Source: Dehalococcoidales bacterium
GTDB taxonomy: Bacteria; Chloroflexota; Dehalococcoidia; Dehalococcoidales; UBA5627
Length of the DNA: 5,967 nt
NCBI GenBank assembly: GCA_028706995.1
Contig: JAQTVR010000075.1
Coordinates: 1-5,967, forward strand
Direction of reading: 5' to 3'
Part shown: positions 1 to 5,967 of the stretch, in pieces
Numbering within the stretch: the first letter of the stretch is position 1
Layout of the letters: the number at the start of each line of letters is the position of its first letter
Made by a program: the position numbers and the translations under genes
Notes under the pieces: model-generated
The model's input: only the letters and a program-made list of their open reading frames with translations
Database searches by the model: none
Told to the model about the DNA's origin: nothing

Positions 1-1235
1 CTTATTATATATCCGGCTATGGCGCTGGCAGCCGCCACTGCGGGGTTTGCCAGATATATTTCCGACTTGGTGCTACCCATCCTGCCGACGAAGTTCCGGT
101 TGGTGGTAGATATACATCTTTCACCCGCCGCCAGTATACCCATGTGCCCTCCCAGACACGGCCCACAGGTAGGAGTGCTGACTACAGCCCCTGCCTTTAT
201 GAATATCTCTATCAGCCCTTCCTTAAGAGCTTCAAGATATATCTTTTGCGAACCGGGTATAATGATACAGCGTACCTGCGGATTAATTTTTTTACCTTTT
301 AATATGCCGGCGGCCAGCCTCAGGTCATCCAGCCTGCCATTGGTGCAACTGCCAATAACCGACTGGTCTATACTGACATTCTGCACCTGACTGACCGGTT
401 TCGTGTTAGACGGCAGGTGCGGGAAAGCGACCTGCGGTTCTATCGCAGAAGCATCATATTCTATGACTCTGGCATACATAGCATCCGCATCCGGTTCATA
501 AACGGTATATTTTCTTTTCGCCTTAGGCTTGATGTAATCCAGCGTCTTTTTATCTACTTTAAAAATGCCTGCCTTACCTCCGGCTTCGATTGCCATATTA
601 GCCATTGTAAATCTTCCATCCATGTCCAGTTCATCTATAGCCTGTCCGTGGAATTCCATGGCTGAGTATAAGGCGCCGTCGACACCGATATTGCCGATCG
701 TATACAGGATCAAGTCCTTGCCCCCGACCCACTTGCTTAATTTACCATGATAAATGAATTTGATGGTCGGCGGCACTTTCATCCAGACATCGCCTGTTGC
801 CATAGCCGCCGCAATATCGGTGGAACCCATGCCGGTGGCAAAAGCCCCCAGTGCGCCATAGGTACAGGTGTGCGAATCGGCGCCAATGACCACATCGCCG
901 GGTAATACCAGCCCGGATTCAGGCAGGATCACGTGTTCTATCCCCATCCGGCCGATCTCAAAATAGTTGATCTTCTGTTCAAGGGCAAACTCGCGCACCG
1001 TTTTTGCCTGTTCGGCAGCGGCAATATCCTTGTTCGGCGTGAAATGGTCCGGGACCATGACCACTTTTACCGGATCGAAGACCTCGGCGACACCGATCTT
1101 TCTGAACTCTCTTATAGCAATAGGGGCGGTTATATCATTGGATAATATCATGTCGACGCGGACATTGATAAACTGCCCCGGGCTCAATGTCTTTTTATCA
1201 CTATGTGCCGCCAGTATTTTTTCAATTAAGGTCAA
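1..1235 (-). CDS. leuC: 3-isopropylmalate dehydratase large subunit, 3' end cut by the window edge
   Basis: This gene encodes the large, iron-sulfur subunit of isopropylmalate isomerase. With LeuD it converts 2-isopropylmalate to 3-isopropylmalate in leucine synthesis in the cytoplasm. I translated 411 residues before the edge. The three [4Fe-4S] cysteine ligands are visible: C297 in IGSCTNGR, and C357 and C360 in TCGPCLGGHMG. Other family signatures are VPDHFTPNKD (61-70), GADSHTCTYGALGAFATGMG (118-137) and GSTKSEIYLANPAVAAASA near the end. The length and the VPDHFTPNKD style fit the compact archaeal-type LeuC (about 418 residues), so perhaps 5-10 residues are missing. The start is a TTG giving MTLIEKILAAH, the usual family N-terminus. 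A GGAG lies 7 nt upstream, an in-frame TGA lies eight codons before the TTG, and no ATG or GTG lies between them. It follows leuA by 77 bp. LeuD is expected just beyond the edge. Homoaconitase-like activity cannot be excluded, but the leuA neighbour argues for leucine synthesis. Confidence 0.95.
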   Translation of the reverse strand, partial: MTLIEKILAAHSDKKTLSPGQFINVRVDMILSNDITAPIAIREFRKIGVAEVFDPVKVVMVPDHFTPNKDIAAAEQAKTVREFALEQKINYFEIGRMGIEHVILPESGLVLPGDVVIGADSHTCTYGALGAFATGMGSTDIAAAMATGDVWMKVPPTIKFIYHGKLSKWVGGKDLILYTIGNIGVDGALYSAMEFHGQAIDELDMDGRFTMANMAIEAGGKAGIFKVDKKTLDYIKPKAKRKYTVYEPDADAMYARVIEYDASAIEPQVAFPHLPSNTKPVSQVQNVSIDQSVIGSCTNGRLDDLRLAAGILKGKKINPQVRCIIIPGSQKIYLEALKEGLIEIFIKAGAVVSTPTCGPCLGGHMGILAAGERCISTTNRNFVGRMGSTKSEIYLANPAVAAASAIAGYII

Positions 1236-1242
1236 TTCAGTT

Positions 1243-1246
1243 CTCC
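1243..1246 (-). promoter_or_regulatory. Ribosome binding site that selects the TTG start of leuC
   Basis: GGAG on the minus strand sits 7 nt before the TTG at 1235-1233. A nearby ATG (1248-1246) partly overlaps it but is in another frame and stops after three codons, so it cannot start leuC. The only reading frame that gives the conserved LeuC N-terminus begins at the TTG. Confidence 0.7.
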
Positions 1247-1312
1247 ATAATATGTATTTTCAAGATACGGGCGTCTTTTAGCAGAGCGCCACCCTACTTT
1301 GAACGGCTTTAA

Positions 1313-2836
1313 CTAAGACATTATCCTGGAACTTAAAAGCCTGTTAAGAGCGTTTAGATATGCCTTGGCACTGGCAACGATTATATCTGTATCAGCTCCC
1401 CGTCCGGTATATGTAATGCCGTTGCTCTCGATCCTTATTAAAACCTCACCGATGGCATCAATGCCTTCGGTAACGGATTTTACTGTGAATTCAGTAAGTT
1501 TATTCGGCACCTGTACAAGGCGGTTAATAGCTTCATATACTGCATCGACAGGCCCGGTTCCCAGTGCCGCATCAGCCATAGTCCTGCCATCGTTGCAAAC
1601 GATTCTGACAGCTGCCATAGGAACACCTTTATCACCGCAGGTTACCTGCAGGCGGTCTAAGCGATATGACTCGGTTACCGTTCCAACCCTTTTTTCCTCG
1701 GCAACCAGCGACTCTATATCACGGTCGGTAACCTCTTTTTTCTTATCGGCAAGTTCTTTAAATGCGGCAAAGATACGGTCGAAATCGGCATCACCCGGAT
1801 TATATCCTAATTCAGACAGCCTTTCTTTAAAGGCATGCCTGCCGCTTAATTTACCCATTACCAAGCTGGAGCCCGGAACGCCTACCGTTTTAGGATCGAT
1901 TATCTCATAAGTCCTCGGCATTTTCATCATGCCGTCCTGGTGAATACCTGATTGATGGCGGAAGGCATTGCCGCCGACAATAGCTTTGTTAGGTTGCACT
2001 GGGAAGCCGGTCAGTTCACTGACCAGGCGGCTTGTCTTATATATTTGCTCGGTGTTTATGCCGGTTGTTACATCGAATAGATCGCTGCGTGTCTTTAAGA
2101 TCATTACGATTTCTTCCAGCGAAGCGTTGCCAGCTCTTTCTCCGATGCCGTTTACGGTACATTCGACCTGCCTGGCACCGTTTTTAATAGCAGCCAGTGA
2201 ATTGGCTACTGCTAAACCCAGATCGTTATGGCAATGAACGCTTATTCTGGCTTTACAGATGTTGGGAACATTTTTAAATATTCCGTCTATCAATCTACCG
2301 AACTCGTCCGGAATAGAGTATCCGACGGTGTCGGGAATATTTAAGGTGGTCGCCCCGGCATCGATAACAGCCTCCAGCATCTGATAGATGAACTCGGGGT
2401 TAGACCTGCTGGCATCCATAGGAGAGAATTCTATATCTTCTACGTATCCCCTGGCATGCTTGACCATATTCCTGGCCATTTCCAGAACTTCTTCACGGCT
2501 TTTTTTCAGCTGGTGCAGTATATGTATATCCGATGAGGAGACAAATACATGAATTCTTGGATGTTTGGCTCCTTTTAGAGCCTCACCTGCTCTATCGATA
2601 TCATTTGCAACGGCGCGGGATAGCCCGCATATTACCGGGTTACGAATCTCTTTAGAAATTAATTTAACCGCTTCGAAGTCACCGGGAGAGGTGGCGGGGA
2701 ACCCCGCTTCAATGACATCTACCCCCAGTTTCTCCAGTTGTCTGGCTATTTCCAGTTTTTCATTTATGTTCAGCGACCCGCCGGCCGCCTGTTCTCCATC
2801 TCTTAATGTGGTATCGAAAATAACTACTTTATCCAT
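1313..2836 (-). CDS. leuA: 2-isopropylmalate synthase, full length
   Basis: LeuA condenses acetyl-CoA with 2-ketoisovalerate to give 2-isopropylmalate, the committed step of leucine synthesis. The 507-residue length is usual for bacterial LeuA with a regulatory domain. The N-terminal TIM-barrel (about 1-270) opens with FDTTLRDGEQAAGG (7-20), containing the catalytic Arg12 and metal-binding Asp13. The metal ligands H201 and H203 lie in SVHCHNDLGLAVANS, and N237 lies in GERAGNASLEE. LNIPDTVGY (165-173) and the IH...LKKSREEVLE helix are typical of isopropylmalate synthase rather than citramalate synthase. A linker with GGNAFRHQSGIHQDG (288-302) leads to the C-terminal LeuA dimer domain (about 385-503), with GTGPVDAVYEAINRL and YTGRGADTDIIVASAKAYLN. 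This is the site of leucine feedback inhibition in characterised homologues. The ATG has a strong AAGGAAGGA ribosome binding site four bases upstream. A 393-bp gap separates it from ilvC, so it may have its own control. Confidence 0.96.
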   Translation of the reverse strand: MDKVVIFDTTLRDGEQAAGGSLNINEKLEIARQLEKLGVDVIEAGFPATSPGDFEAVKLISKEIRNPVICGLSRAVANDIDRAGEALKGAKHPRIHVFVSSSDIHILHQLKKSREEVLEMARNMVKHARGYVEDIEFSPMDASRSNPEFIYQMLEAVIDAGATTLNIPDTVGYSIPDEFGRLIDGIFKNVPNICKARISVHCHNDLGLAVANSLAAIKNGARQVECTVNGIGERAGNASLEEIVMILKTRSDLFDVTTGINTEQIYKTSRLVSELTGFPVQPNKAIVGGNAFRHQSGIHQDGMMKMPRTYEIIDPKTVGVPGSSLVMGKLSGRHAFKERLSELGYNPGDADFDRIFAAFKELADKKKEVTDRDIESLVAEEKRVGTVTESYRLDRLQVTCGDKGVPMAAVRIVCNDGRTMADAALGTGPVDAVYEAINRLVQVPNKLTEFTVKSVTEGIDAIGEVLIRIESNGITYTGRGADTDIIVASAKAYLNALNRLLSSRIMS

Positions 2837-2924
2837 TTTGTCCTTCCTTATAGAAAATATTCGTGCTCATACCTACAGAAACCCCTCCCCTGCAATAGAG
2901 AGGGGACAGTAAGGATAAGATCAT
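2829..2924 (-). CDS. Possible 31-residue leucine-rich leader peptide upstream of leuA
   Basis: A short ORF begins with ATG at 2924 and its first nine residues are MILSLLSPL: one Ile and four Leu codons (TTA, TTA, CTG, CTC). It then crosses a GC-rich hairpin and ends at a TAA inside the leuA start region, overlapping leuA by 8 nt in another frame. Its ribosome binding site (AGAGGG) is only about 2-3 nt from the ATG, closer than ideal. Classical leader peptides for leucine operons carry runs of Leu codons next to alternative hairpins, and the layout here resembles that. However, the C-terminal two thirds of the peptide have no special composition. The ORF is short enough to occur by chance and there is no comparative evidence. 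Treat as a candidate regulatory ORF, not a proven gene. Confidence 0.3.
   Translation of the reverse strand: MILSLLSPLYCRGGVSVGMSTNIFYKEGQNG
2841..2850 (-). promoter_or_regulatory. Strong ribosome binding site of leuA
   Basis: The minus strand reads TAAGGAAGGA just before ACAA-ATG. The same core, TATAAGGAAGG, precedes ilvC. Its TAAGGA part is exactly complementary to TCCTTA at 2910-2915 on the same strand, within the proposed leader ORF, so it could be sequestered in a secondary structure. The pairing is inferred, not demonstrated. Confidence 0.75.
2882..2905 (-). promoter_or_regulatory. GC-rich hairpin in the leuA leader
   Basis: CCCCTC and GAGGGG form a 6-bp stem around a 12-nt loop. Because the 3' side reads GGGGAGGGG, a second register (CCCCT with AGGGG, 9-nt loop) is also possible, so two alternative pairings compete. 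In the transcript the stem is followed by only a short TTTCT, so it is a poor intrinsic terminator. It begins about 70 nt before the leuA ATG, and its 5' arm lies on codons 7-9 of the possible leader ORF. Confidence 0.45.
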
Positions 2925-2994
2925 TTCCCTCTGAAAGAATTACTATATCGTAATTATTAAATAAAGAGTTATTCAATTTATTCATTACTTTAAC

Positions 2995-3030
2995 AGCTTA
3001 TTCTACCTTTTAATCATTATCAATTGTTAA
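2995..3030 (-). promoter_or_regulatory. Weak candidate promoter for leuA
   Basis: Within the AT-rich part of the ilvC-leuA gap, the minus strand has TTAACA (3030-3025) and TAGAAT (3005-3000), each one base from the sigma-70 consensus, but spaced 19 bp apart instead of about 17. An alternative pair, TTGATA and TAAGCT, has 17-bp spacing but a poor -10. A start here would give a leader of about 160 nt. AT-rich DNA produces such matches readily. Confidence 0.25.
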
Positions 3031-3080
3031 CTAAAATGCTGTAGTCATCGCCGCTGTGGTTCTATGGGATCATCCATACT

Positions 3081-3207
3081 GTCATTGCGAATCCGCCGAA
3101 GGCGGTGAAGCAATCTCTATGATTCTAATTAATAAATCCATCCGTTATATAATCTCCAGCGGTAGAGATTGCCGCGTCAGTCGCTTTCGCTCCCTCCTCG
3201 CAATGAC
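3081..3207. repeat. Palindromic intergenic repeat with GTCATTGCGA ends (MITE-like or REP-like)
   Basis: The element is bounded by perfect 10-bp inverted ends, GTCATTGCGA (3081-3090) and TCGCAATGAC (3198-3207). It has a second perfect 10-bp inner pair, GCAATCTCTA (3110-3119) and TAGAGATTGC (3163-3172). Between outer and inner pairs each arm has a different filler: the left holds the small hairpin CCGCC-GAA-GGCGG (3093-3105), the right a CGCTTTCGCTCC-type stretch. A 43-bp mostly AT-rich centre separates the arms. It therefore looks like two related units in inverted orientation. GTCATTGCGA-type intergenic repeats recur in several bacterial phyla as I recall them. No transposase and no clear target duplication are visible. 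It starts 22 bp after the ilvC stop, is inside the likely transcript, and lacks a T-run, so it is not an intrinsic terminator. Confidence 0.8.
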
Positions 3208-3229
3208 ACCTCATATCTTTACATCTTAA

Positions 3230-4225
3230 CTACTTCTTCTTCAGCCAGGGCATCATCTCGCGTAACTCCGCGCCAACTTCTTCGATAAGTTCTTCAGATT
3301 CCATTCGTTTTAACGCACGGAATATAGGATATCCCGCTTGATTCTCAAGTATCCATTCCTTGGCAAAACTGCCATCCTGAATTTCCCCGAGTATTTCTGC
3401 CATTTCATCCAGGGACTGATCGTTAATCACACGAGGTCCACGTGTATAACCGCCGTATTCTGCAGTATCGCTAACCGAATAGTTCATATATTTAAGTCCG
3501 CCCTGATACATCAGGTCGACAATTAACTTAAGCTCATGGAAGCACTCGAAATAAGCTATCTCCGGTTGATATCCGGCTTCCACCAGGGTCTCGAATCCGG
3601 CTTTGACCAATGATGCGACGCCACCGCAAAGGACGGCCTGTTCACCAAAGAGGTCTGTTTCTGTTTCTTCGGCAAATGTGGTTTCCAAAACTCCTGCGCG
3701 GCTGCAACCGATGCCTTTAGCGTATGCCAGTGCTAATTCTTTAGCCTTACCTGACGCATCCTGGAATACTGCTACAAGAGCCGGAGGTCCCGCTTTTTCA
3801 ACATAAGTTTGTCTGAGCATGTGCCCCGGGCATTTTGGAGCGATCATCGTTACATCGACATCTGCCGGCGGTATTATCTGTGAATAATGTATATTAAAGC
3901 CGTGAGAGAACATTAGCATTTTACCGGCTTTCAGTTCATCCTTAATCGATTGATTATAGATTTTAGCCTGTATGGTATCCGGAGCCAGGATCATAATTAC
4001 ATCGGCTTTCCTTGCGACTACATCAGCGCTGGTAACTTCGAAATCGGCCTCTTTAGCCTTTTTCCAACCATCGCTTCCTTCTACCTCAGCGATTATTACC
4101 TTTAATCCGCTGTCTCTGAGATTCTGTGCCTGGGCATGTCCCTGGCTGCCATAACCGATAATACCGATCACCTTGTTTTCCAGCAGTGCCAGATCACAGT
4201 CGCTGTCATAATAAATTGTTGCCAT
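3230..4225 (-). CDS. ilvC: Ketol-acid reductoisomerase, class I, full length
   Basis: IlvC isomerises and reduces 2-acetolactate (or 2-aceto-2-hydroxybutyrate) to the dihydroxy acid in valine, leucine and isoleucine synthesis. The 331 residues match the short class I enzymes. An N-terminal Rossmann domain carries GIIGYGSQGHAQAQNLRDSG (21-40). The catalytic set looks complete: H108 in SHGFN, K131 in APKCPGH, metal ligands D191 and E195 in ETDLFGEQ, E227 and E231 in YFECFHELK, and S252 in YSVSDTAEYG. Two features are unusual. The cofactor-selecting loop after strand 2 reads AEVEGSDGW (46-54), where NADPH enzymes usually have GLRxGSxSW, so a basic residue is lost and acids are present. The lysine motif is APKCPGHMLR instead of the common APKGPGHTVR. 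A strong AAGGAAGG site precedes the ATG. It lies 54 bp after ilvN, probably co-transcribed. Confidence 0.97.
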   Translation of the reverse strand: MATIYYDSDCDLALLENKVIGIIGYGSQGHAQAQNLRDSGLKVIIAEVEGSDGWKKAKEADFEVTSADVVARKADVIMILAPDTIQAKIYNQSIKDELKAGKMLMFSHGFNIHYSQIIPPADVDVTMIAPKCPGHMLRQTYVEKAGPPALVAVFQDASGKAKELALAYAKGIGCSRAGVLETTFAEETETDLFGEQAVLCGGVASLVKAGFETLVEAGYQPEIAYFECFHELKLIVDLMYQGGLKYMNYSVSDTAEYGGYTRGPRVINDQSLDEMAEILGEIQDGSFAKEWILENQAGYPIFRALKRMESEELIEEVGAELREMMPWLKKK

Positions 4226-4230
4226 GTTCT

Positions 4231-4239
4231 ACCTTCCTT
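4231..4239 (-). promoter_or_regulatory. Strong ribosome binding site of ilvC
   Basis: AAGGAAGGT on the minus strand lies 5 nt before the ilvC ATG and supports this start. It is nearly identical in sequence to the leuA site, both sharing TATAAGGAAGG. Confidence 0.75.
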
Positions 4240-4280
4240 ATAAATTAAACTATTATACGTCTTAAATATAATTGAATTGT

Positions 4281-4811
4281 TTATTCTATATCTTTTAGTA
4301 CCTCATTATCAATGACCGCTGATTTGCCTCCACCCCTGACCATAGCAACGCAACCCGTTCGAGCTATTTCTTTGATACCGAAACCGCGGAGTAAATTATA
4401 TAATGAAGTGAGCTTATCTTCATCACCGGTAGCCTCTATCGTCAGAGAATCAGCAGAGACATCGACTATCTTGGCACGAAATATGTCTACAATCTGCATG
4501 ATTTCGCTGCGAGTAGTCGTATTAGCCTTGACCTTGATCAGAGCCAGTTCCCGGCTAATCGTGCCTTTACCGGTAACATCGGATACCTTAATAACATCGA
4601 CGACCTTCTCCAATTGTTTCCTGACCTGCTCTACCATATCTGCCGTGCCCACAACAACAATCGTCATTCTCGATACATGTGGTGTTTCGCTATGCCCAAC
4701 AGTTATACTTTCAATATTGAAACCACGTCTCCGAAACAAACTTGCTGCCCGGTTCAAGACACCGGGTTTATCCGTAACCATTGCTACCAGGATGTGTTTT
4801 GATGTCAGCAT
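4281..4811 (-). CDS. ilvN: Acetolactate synthase regulatory (small) subunit
   Basis: IlvN binds the IlvB catalytic subunit, stimulates it and confers valine feedback inhibition in characterised enzymes. The 176 residues match the usual 160-180. The N-terminal ACT domain (about 5-80) contains DKPGVLNRAASLFRRRGFNI (14-33), with G17 and N32 at the positions corresponding to valine-site residues of E. coli IlvH, followed by IESITVG and HVSRMTIVV. The C-terminal domain (about 84-160) has the typical RELALIKVKA start and ends in RTGCVAMVRG. Valine sensitivity is therefore inferred from conserved residues. The ATG overlaps the 3' end of ilvB by 7 bp (ATGCTGA). Its own ribosome binding site is weak (AGGT, 8 nt upstream), so translation is probably coupled to ilvB, consistent with a fixed subunit ratio. 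Confidence 0.96.
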   Translation of the reverse strand: MLTSKHILVAMVTDKPGVLNRAASLFRRRGFNIESITVGHSETPHVSRMTIVVVGTADMVEQVRKQLEKVVDVIKVSDVTGKGTISRELALIKVKANTTTRSEIMQIVDIFRAKIVDVSADSLTIEATGDEDKLTSLYNLLRGFGIKEIARTGCVAMVRGGGKSAVIDNEVLKDIE

Positions 4812-5967
4812 TTATTTGTACCTGCTTTCTTTTGTACTTCTTCGGGTTCTTCTACTATTTCGGACAATGATGCTCCCGCGGGAACCATCGGATATACGTT
4901 TTCTTCCGGTTCGACAATAAAGTTCAACAGGAAAGGCCCGATTTCTTCCATGGCCTTTTTAATTGCCGGAACTACATCCTCCTTGTGTTTGACCGTTAAC
5001 CCGGGAATACGGTAAGCCTCGGCAACTTTAACAAAATCCGGGCAACATAAAGGCGTGGCGACATATTTCTTTTCATAGAACAATTCCTGCCACTGCCTGA
5101 CCATTCCAAGGTAGCCGTTGTTCATTATAGCGATCTTTACTCCGATCTTCTCTCTGGCGATGGTGCCCAGCTCCTGGATGTTCATCTGGAAACTGCCGTC
5201 TCCATCGATACACCAGACAGTCTGATCGGGACAGCCCACTTTAGCCCCCATTGATGCCGGGAGTCCGTATCCCATTGTTCCCAGCCCGCCAGATGTTATA
5301 AGACTATTGGGTTTATTAAAGTAGAAATGCTGTGCCGCCCACATCTGGTGCTGTCCGACCCCGGTAACTACTATAGCATCGCCCTTGGTAGCTTCATAAA
5401 TCTGGCGTATAACATATTGAGGCAGGATACTTGAGCAATCTCTTATAAGAATCGAAGGATGTTCCTTACGAAAAGTATCTATTTTATTGATCCACTCTAT
5501 ATGATCGACCCTGGCAACGGTCTTGTTGAGAGCATTCAAAACATTCTTCACATCGCCGACTATAGGCACATCTACACGAACGTTCTTACCTATCTCCGCA
5601 GGGTCGATATCTATGTGTATAATATGTGCGTTAGGTGCAAATCCGCTTATTTTACCCGTAACTCTATCGTCGAATCTCATCCCGATAGCGATAATAAGAT
5701 CGCTGTCCTGCACTGCCAGATTGGCGTAAGCCATACCGTGCATTCCCATCCACCCATATGAAAGTACGTGGGACTCCGGGAAAGAGCTTACTCCCAGCAG
5801 TGTAGTAATTACAGGTATTTGCGCCATTTCCGCCAGCTGTTTCAATTCATCATAGGCATTGGAGATGATAACGCCGCGCCCGGCAATAATTACCGGTTTC
5901 TTAGCCTCGTTTATAAACTTAGCCGCCTTATTAATCTGTGACCGGTGCCCCTGCATTGTCGGTCTAT
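4805..5967 (-). CDS. ilvB: Acetolactate synthase catalytic (large) subunit, 5' end cut by the window edge
   Basis: IlvB is the thiamine diphosphate enzyme that condenses two pyruvates to 2-acetolactate, or pyruvate with 2-ketobutyrate. The reading frame stays open to the right edge: the first full codons read RPT before MQGHRSQINK, which is internal to the family, so the ATG at 5956 is not the start. About 386 residues are visible and some 180 N-terminal ones (the pyrimidine-binding domain) lie outside. Counting from that Met, the central domain (about 7-145) has AGRGVI, YGWMGMHG and IAIGMRFDDRVTGK. The C-terminal domain has GVGQHQMWAAQ (199-209), SGGLGTMGYGLPASMGAK (222-239) and the TPP/Mg motif from DGDGS (251-255) to NN (279-280). 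GMVRQWQELFY and the C-terminal PMVPAGASLSEIV are also typical. Biosynthetic AHAS rather than catabolic ALS is supported by the ilvN partner next to it. Confidence 0.97.
   Translation of the reverse strand, partial: RPTMQGHRSQINKAAKFINEAKKPVIIAGRGVIISNAYDELKQLAEMAQIPVITTLLGVSSFPESHVLSYGWMGMHGMAYANLAVQDSDLIIAIGMRFDDRVTGKISGFAPNAHIIHIDIDPAEIGKNVRVDVPIVGDVKNVLNALNKTVARVDHIEWINKIDTFRKEHPSILIRDCSSILPQYVIRQIYEATKGDAIVVTGVGQHQMWAAQHFYFNKPNSLITSGGLGTMGYGLPASMGAKVGCPDQTVWCIDGDGSFQMNIQELGTIAREKIGVKIAIMNNGYLGMVRQWQELFYEKKYVATPLCCPDFVKVAEAYRIPGLTVKHKEDVVPAIKKAMEEIGPFLLNFIVEPEENVYPMVPAGASLSEIVEEPEEVQKKAGTNKC

Noticed and set aside
1286..1297. AGGGTGGC on the minus strand between leuA and leuC, resembling the first half of the T-box motif AGGGTGGNACCGCG
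   Set aside because: The second half does not match, the 77-bp gap is too short for a T-box leader, and no terminator/antiterminator pair is visible.
1365..1910. Plus-strand reading frame of 181 codons antisense to leuA
   Set aside because: Ser/Leu/Thr-rich low-information translation lying wholly within conserved leuA; a shadow frame. The same applies to 19-390 antisense to leuC.
3036..3077. Tiny minus-strand ORFs downstream of the repeat (starting MDDPIEP and MTTAF)
   Set aside because: They end after 5-10 codons, have no branched-chain codon run and no convincing ribosome binding site.
3081..3207. Intrinsic terminator after ilvC
   Set aside because: The foldback has no T-run at its downstream end in either orientation, and its arms are separated by a long AT-rich centre; a repeat element explains it better.
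3074..3214. Target-site duplication flanking the palindromic repeat
   Set aside because: The bases outside the ends (CCATACT on the left, ACCTCAT on the right) do not match.
4252..4257. Perfect TATAAT on the minus strand between ilvN and ilvC, a possible internal promoter
   Set aside because: No -35-like hexamer at 16-18 bp and no extended -10; AT-rich spacer DNA gives this match easily.
4312..4920. Long plus-strand reading frame of 202 codons antisense to ilvN and the end of ilvB
   Set aside because: It crosses two clearly conserved minus-strand genes, its translation has no recognisable domain, and it is best explained as a codon-bias shadow.

Overview
The window is one co-directional stretch of branched-chain amino acid biosynthesis genes, all on the minus strand. 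In transcription order, right to left, they are ilvB (5' end cut off by the window edge), ilvN, ilvC, leuA and leuC (last few codons cut off by the left edge). Acetohydroxyacid synthase (IlvB catalytic, IlvN regulatory) and ketol-acid reductoisomerase (IlvC) carry out the first two common steps of valine and isoleucine synthesis, which also lead to 2-ketoisovalerate. LeuA and LeuC then take 2-ketoisovalerate into the leucine branch. The missing partners (ilvD, leuD, leuB) would be expected just outside the window.

Layout: ilvB and ilvN overlap by 7 bp. ilvN and ilvC are 54 bp apart. leuA and leuC are 77 bp apart, with leuC starting at a TTG. The one large non-coding gap is 393 bp between ilvC and leuA. 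It holds a 127-bp palindromic intergenic repeat (10-bp perfect inverted ends GTCATTGCGA), then an AT-rich stretch with a weak promoter candidate, then a GC-rich hairpin inside a possible 31-codon leader ORF. The first nine codons of that ORF include one Ile and four Leu codons, and it overlaps the leuA start. I regard this leader as the most interesting candidate: it could let leucine supply control leuA separately from ilvBNC. It is a hypothesis from one sequence.

Organism: a bacterium of moderate GC content with strong AAGGAAGG-type ribosome binding sites. The gene order ilvB-ilvN-ilvC-leuA-leuC, the roughly 418-residue archaeal-type LeuC, and a GTCATTGCGA-ended repeat together suggest a Dehalococcoides-like member of the Chloroflexota. 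This rests on recalled gene order and family resemblance, not on a search, so it is only moderately likely. The enzymes look intact and ordinary apart from the IlvC cofactor loop, which lacks the usual basic residue and carries acidic ones. No tRNA, rRNA, CRISPR array, transposase or plus-strand gene was found; long plus-strand reading frames are shadows of the minus-strand genes.
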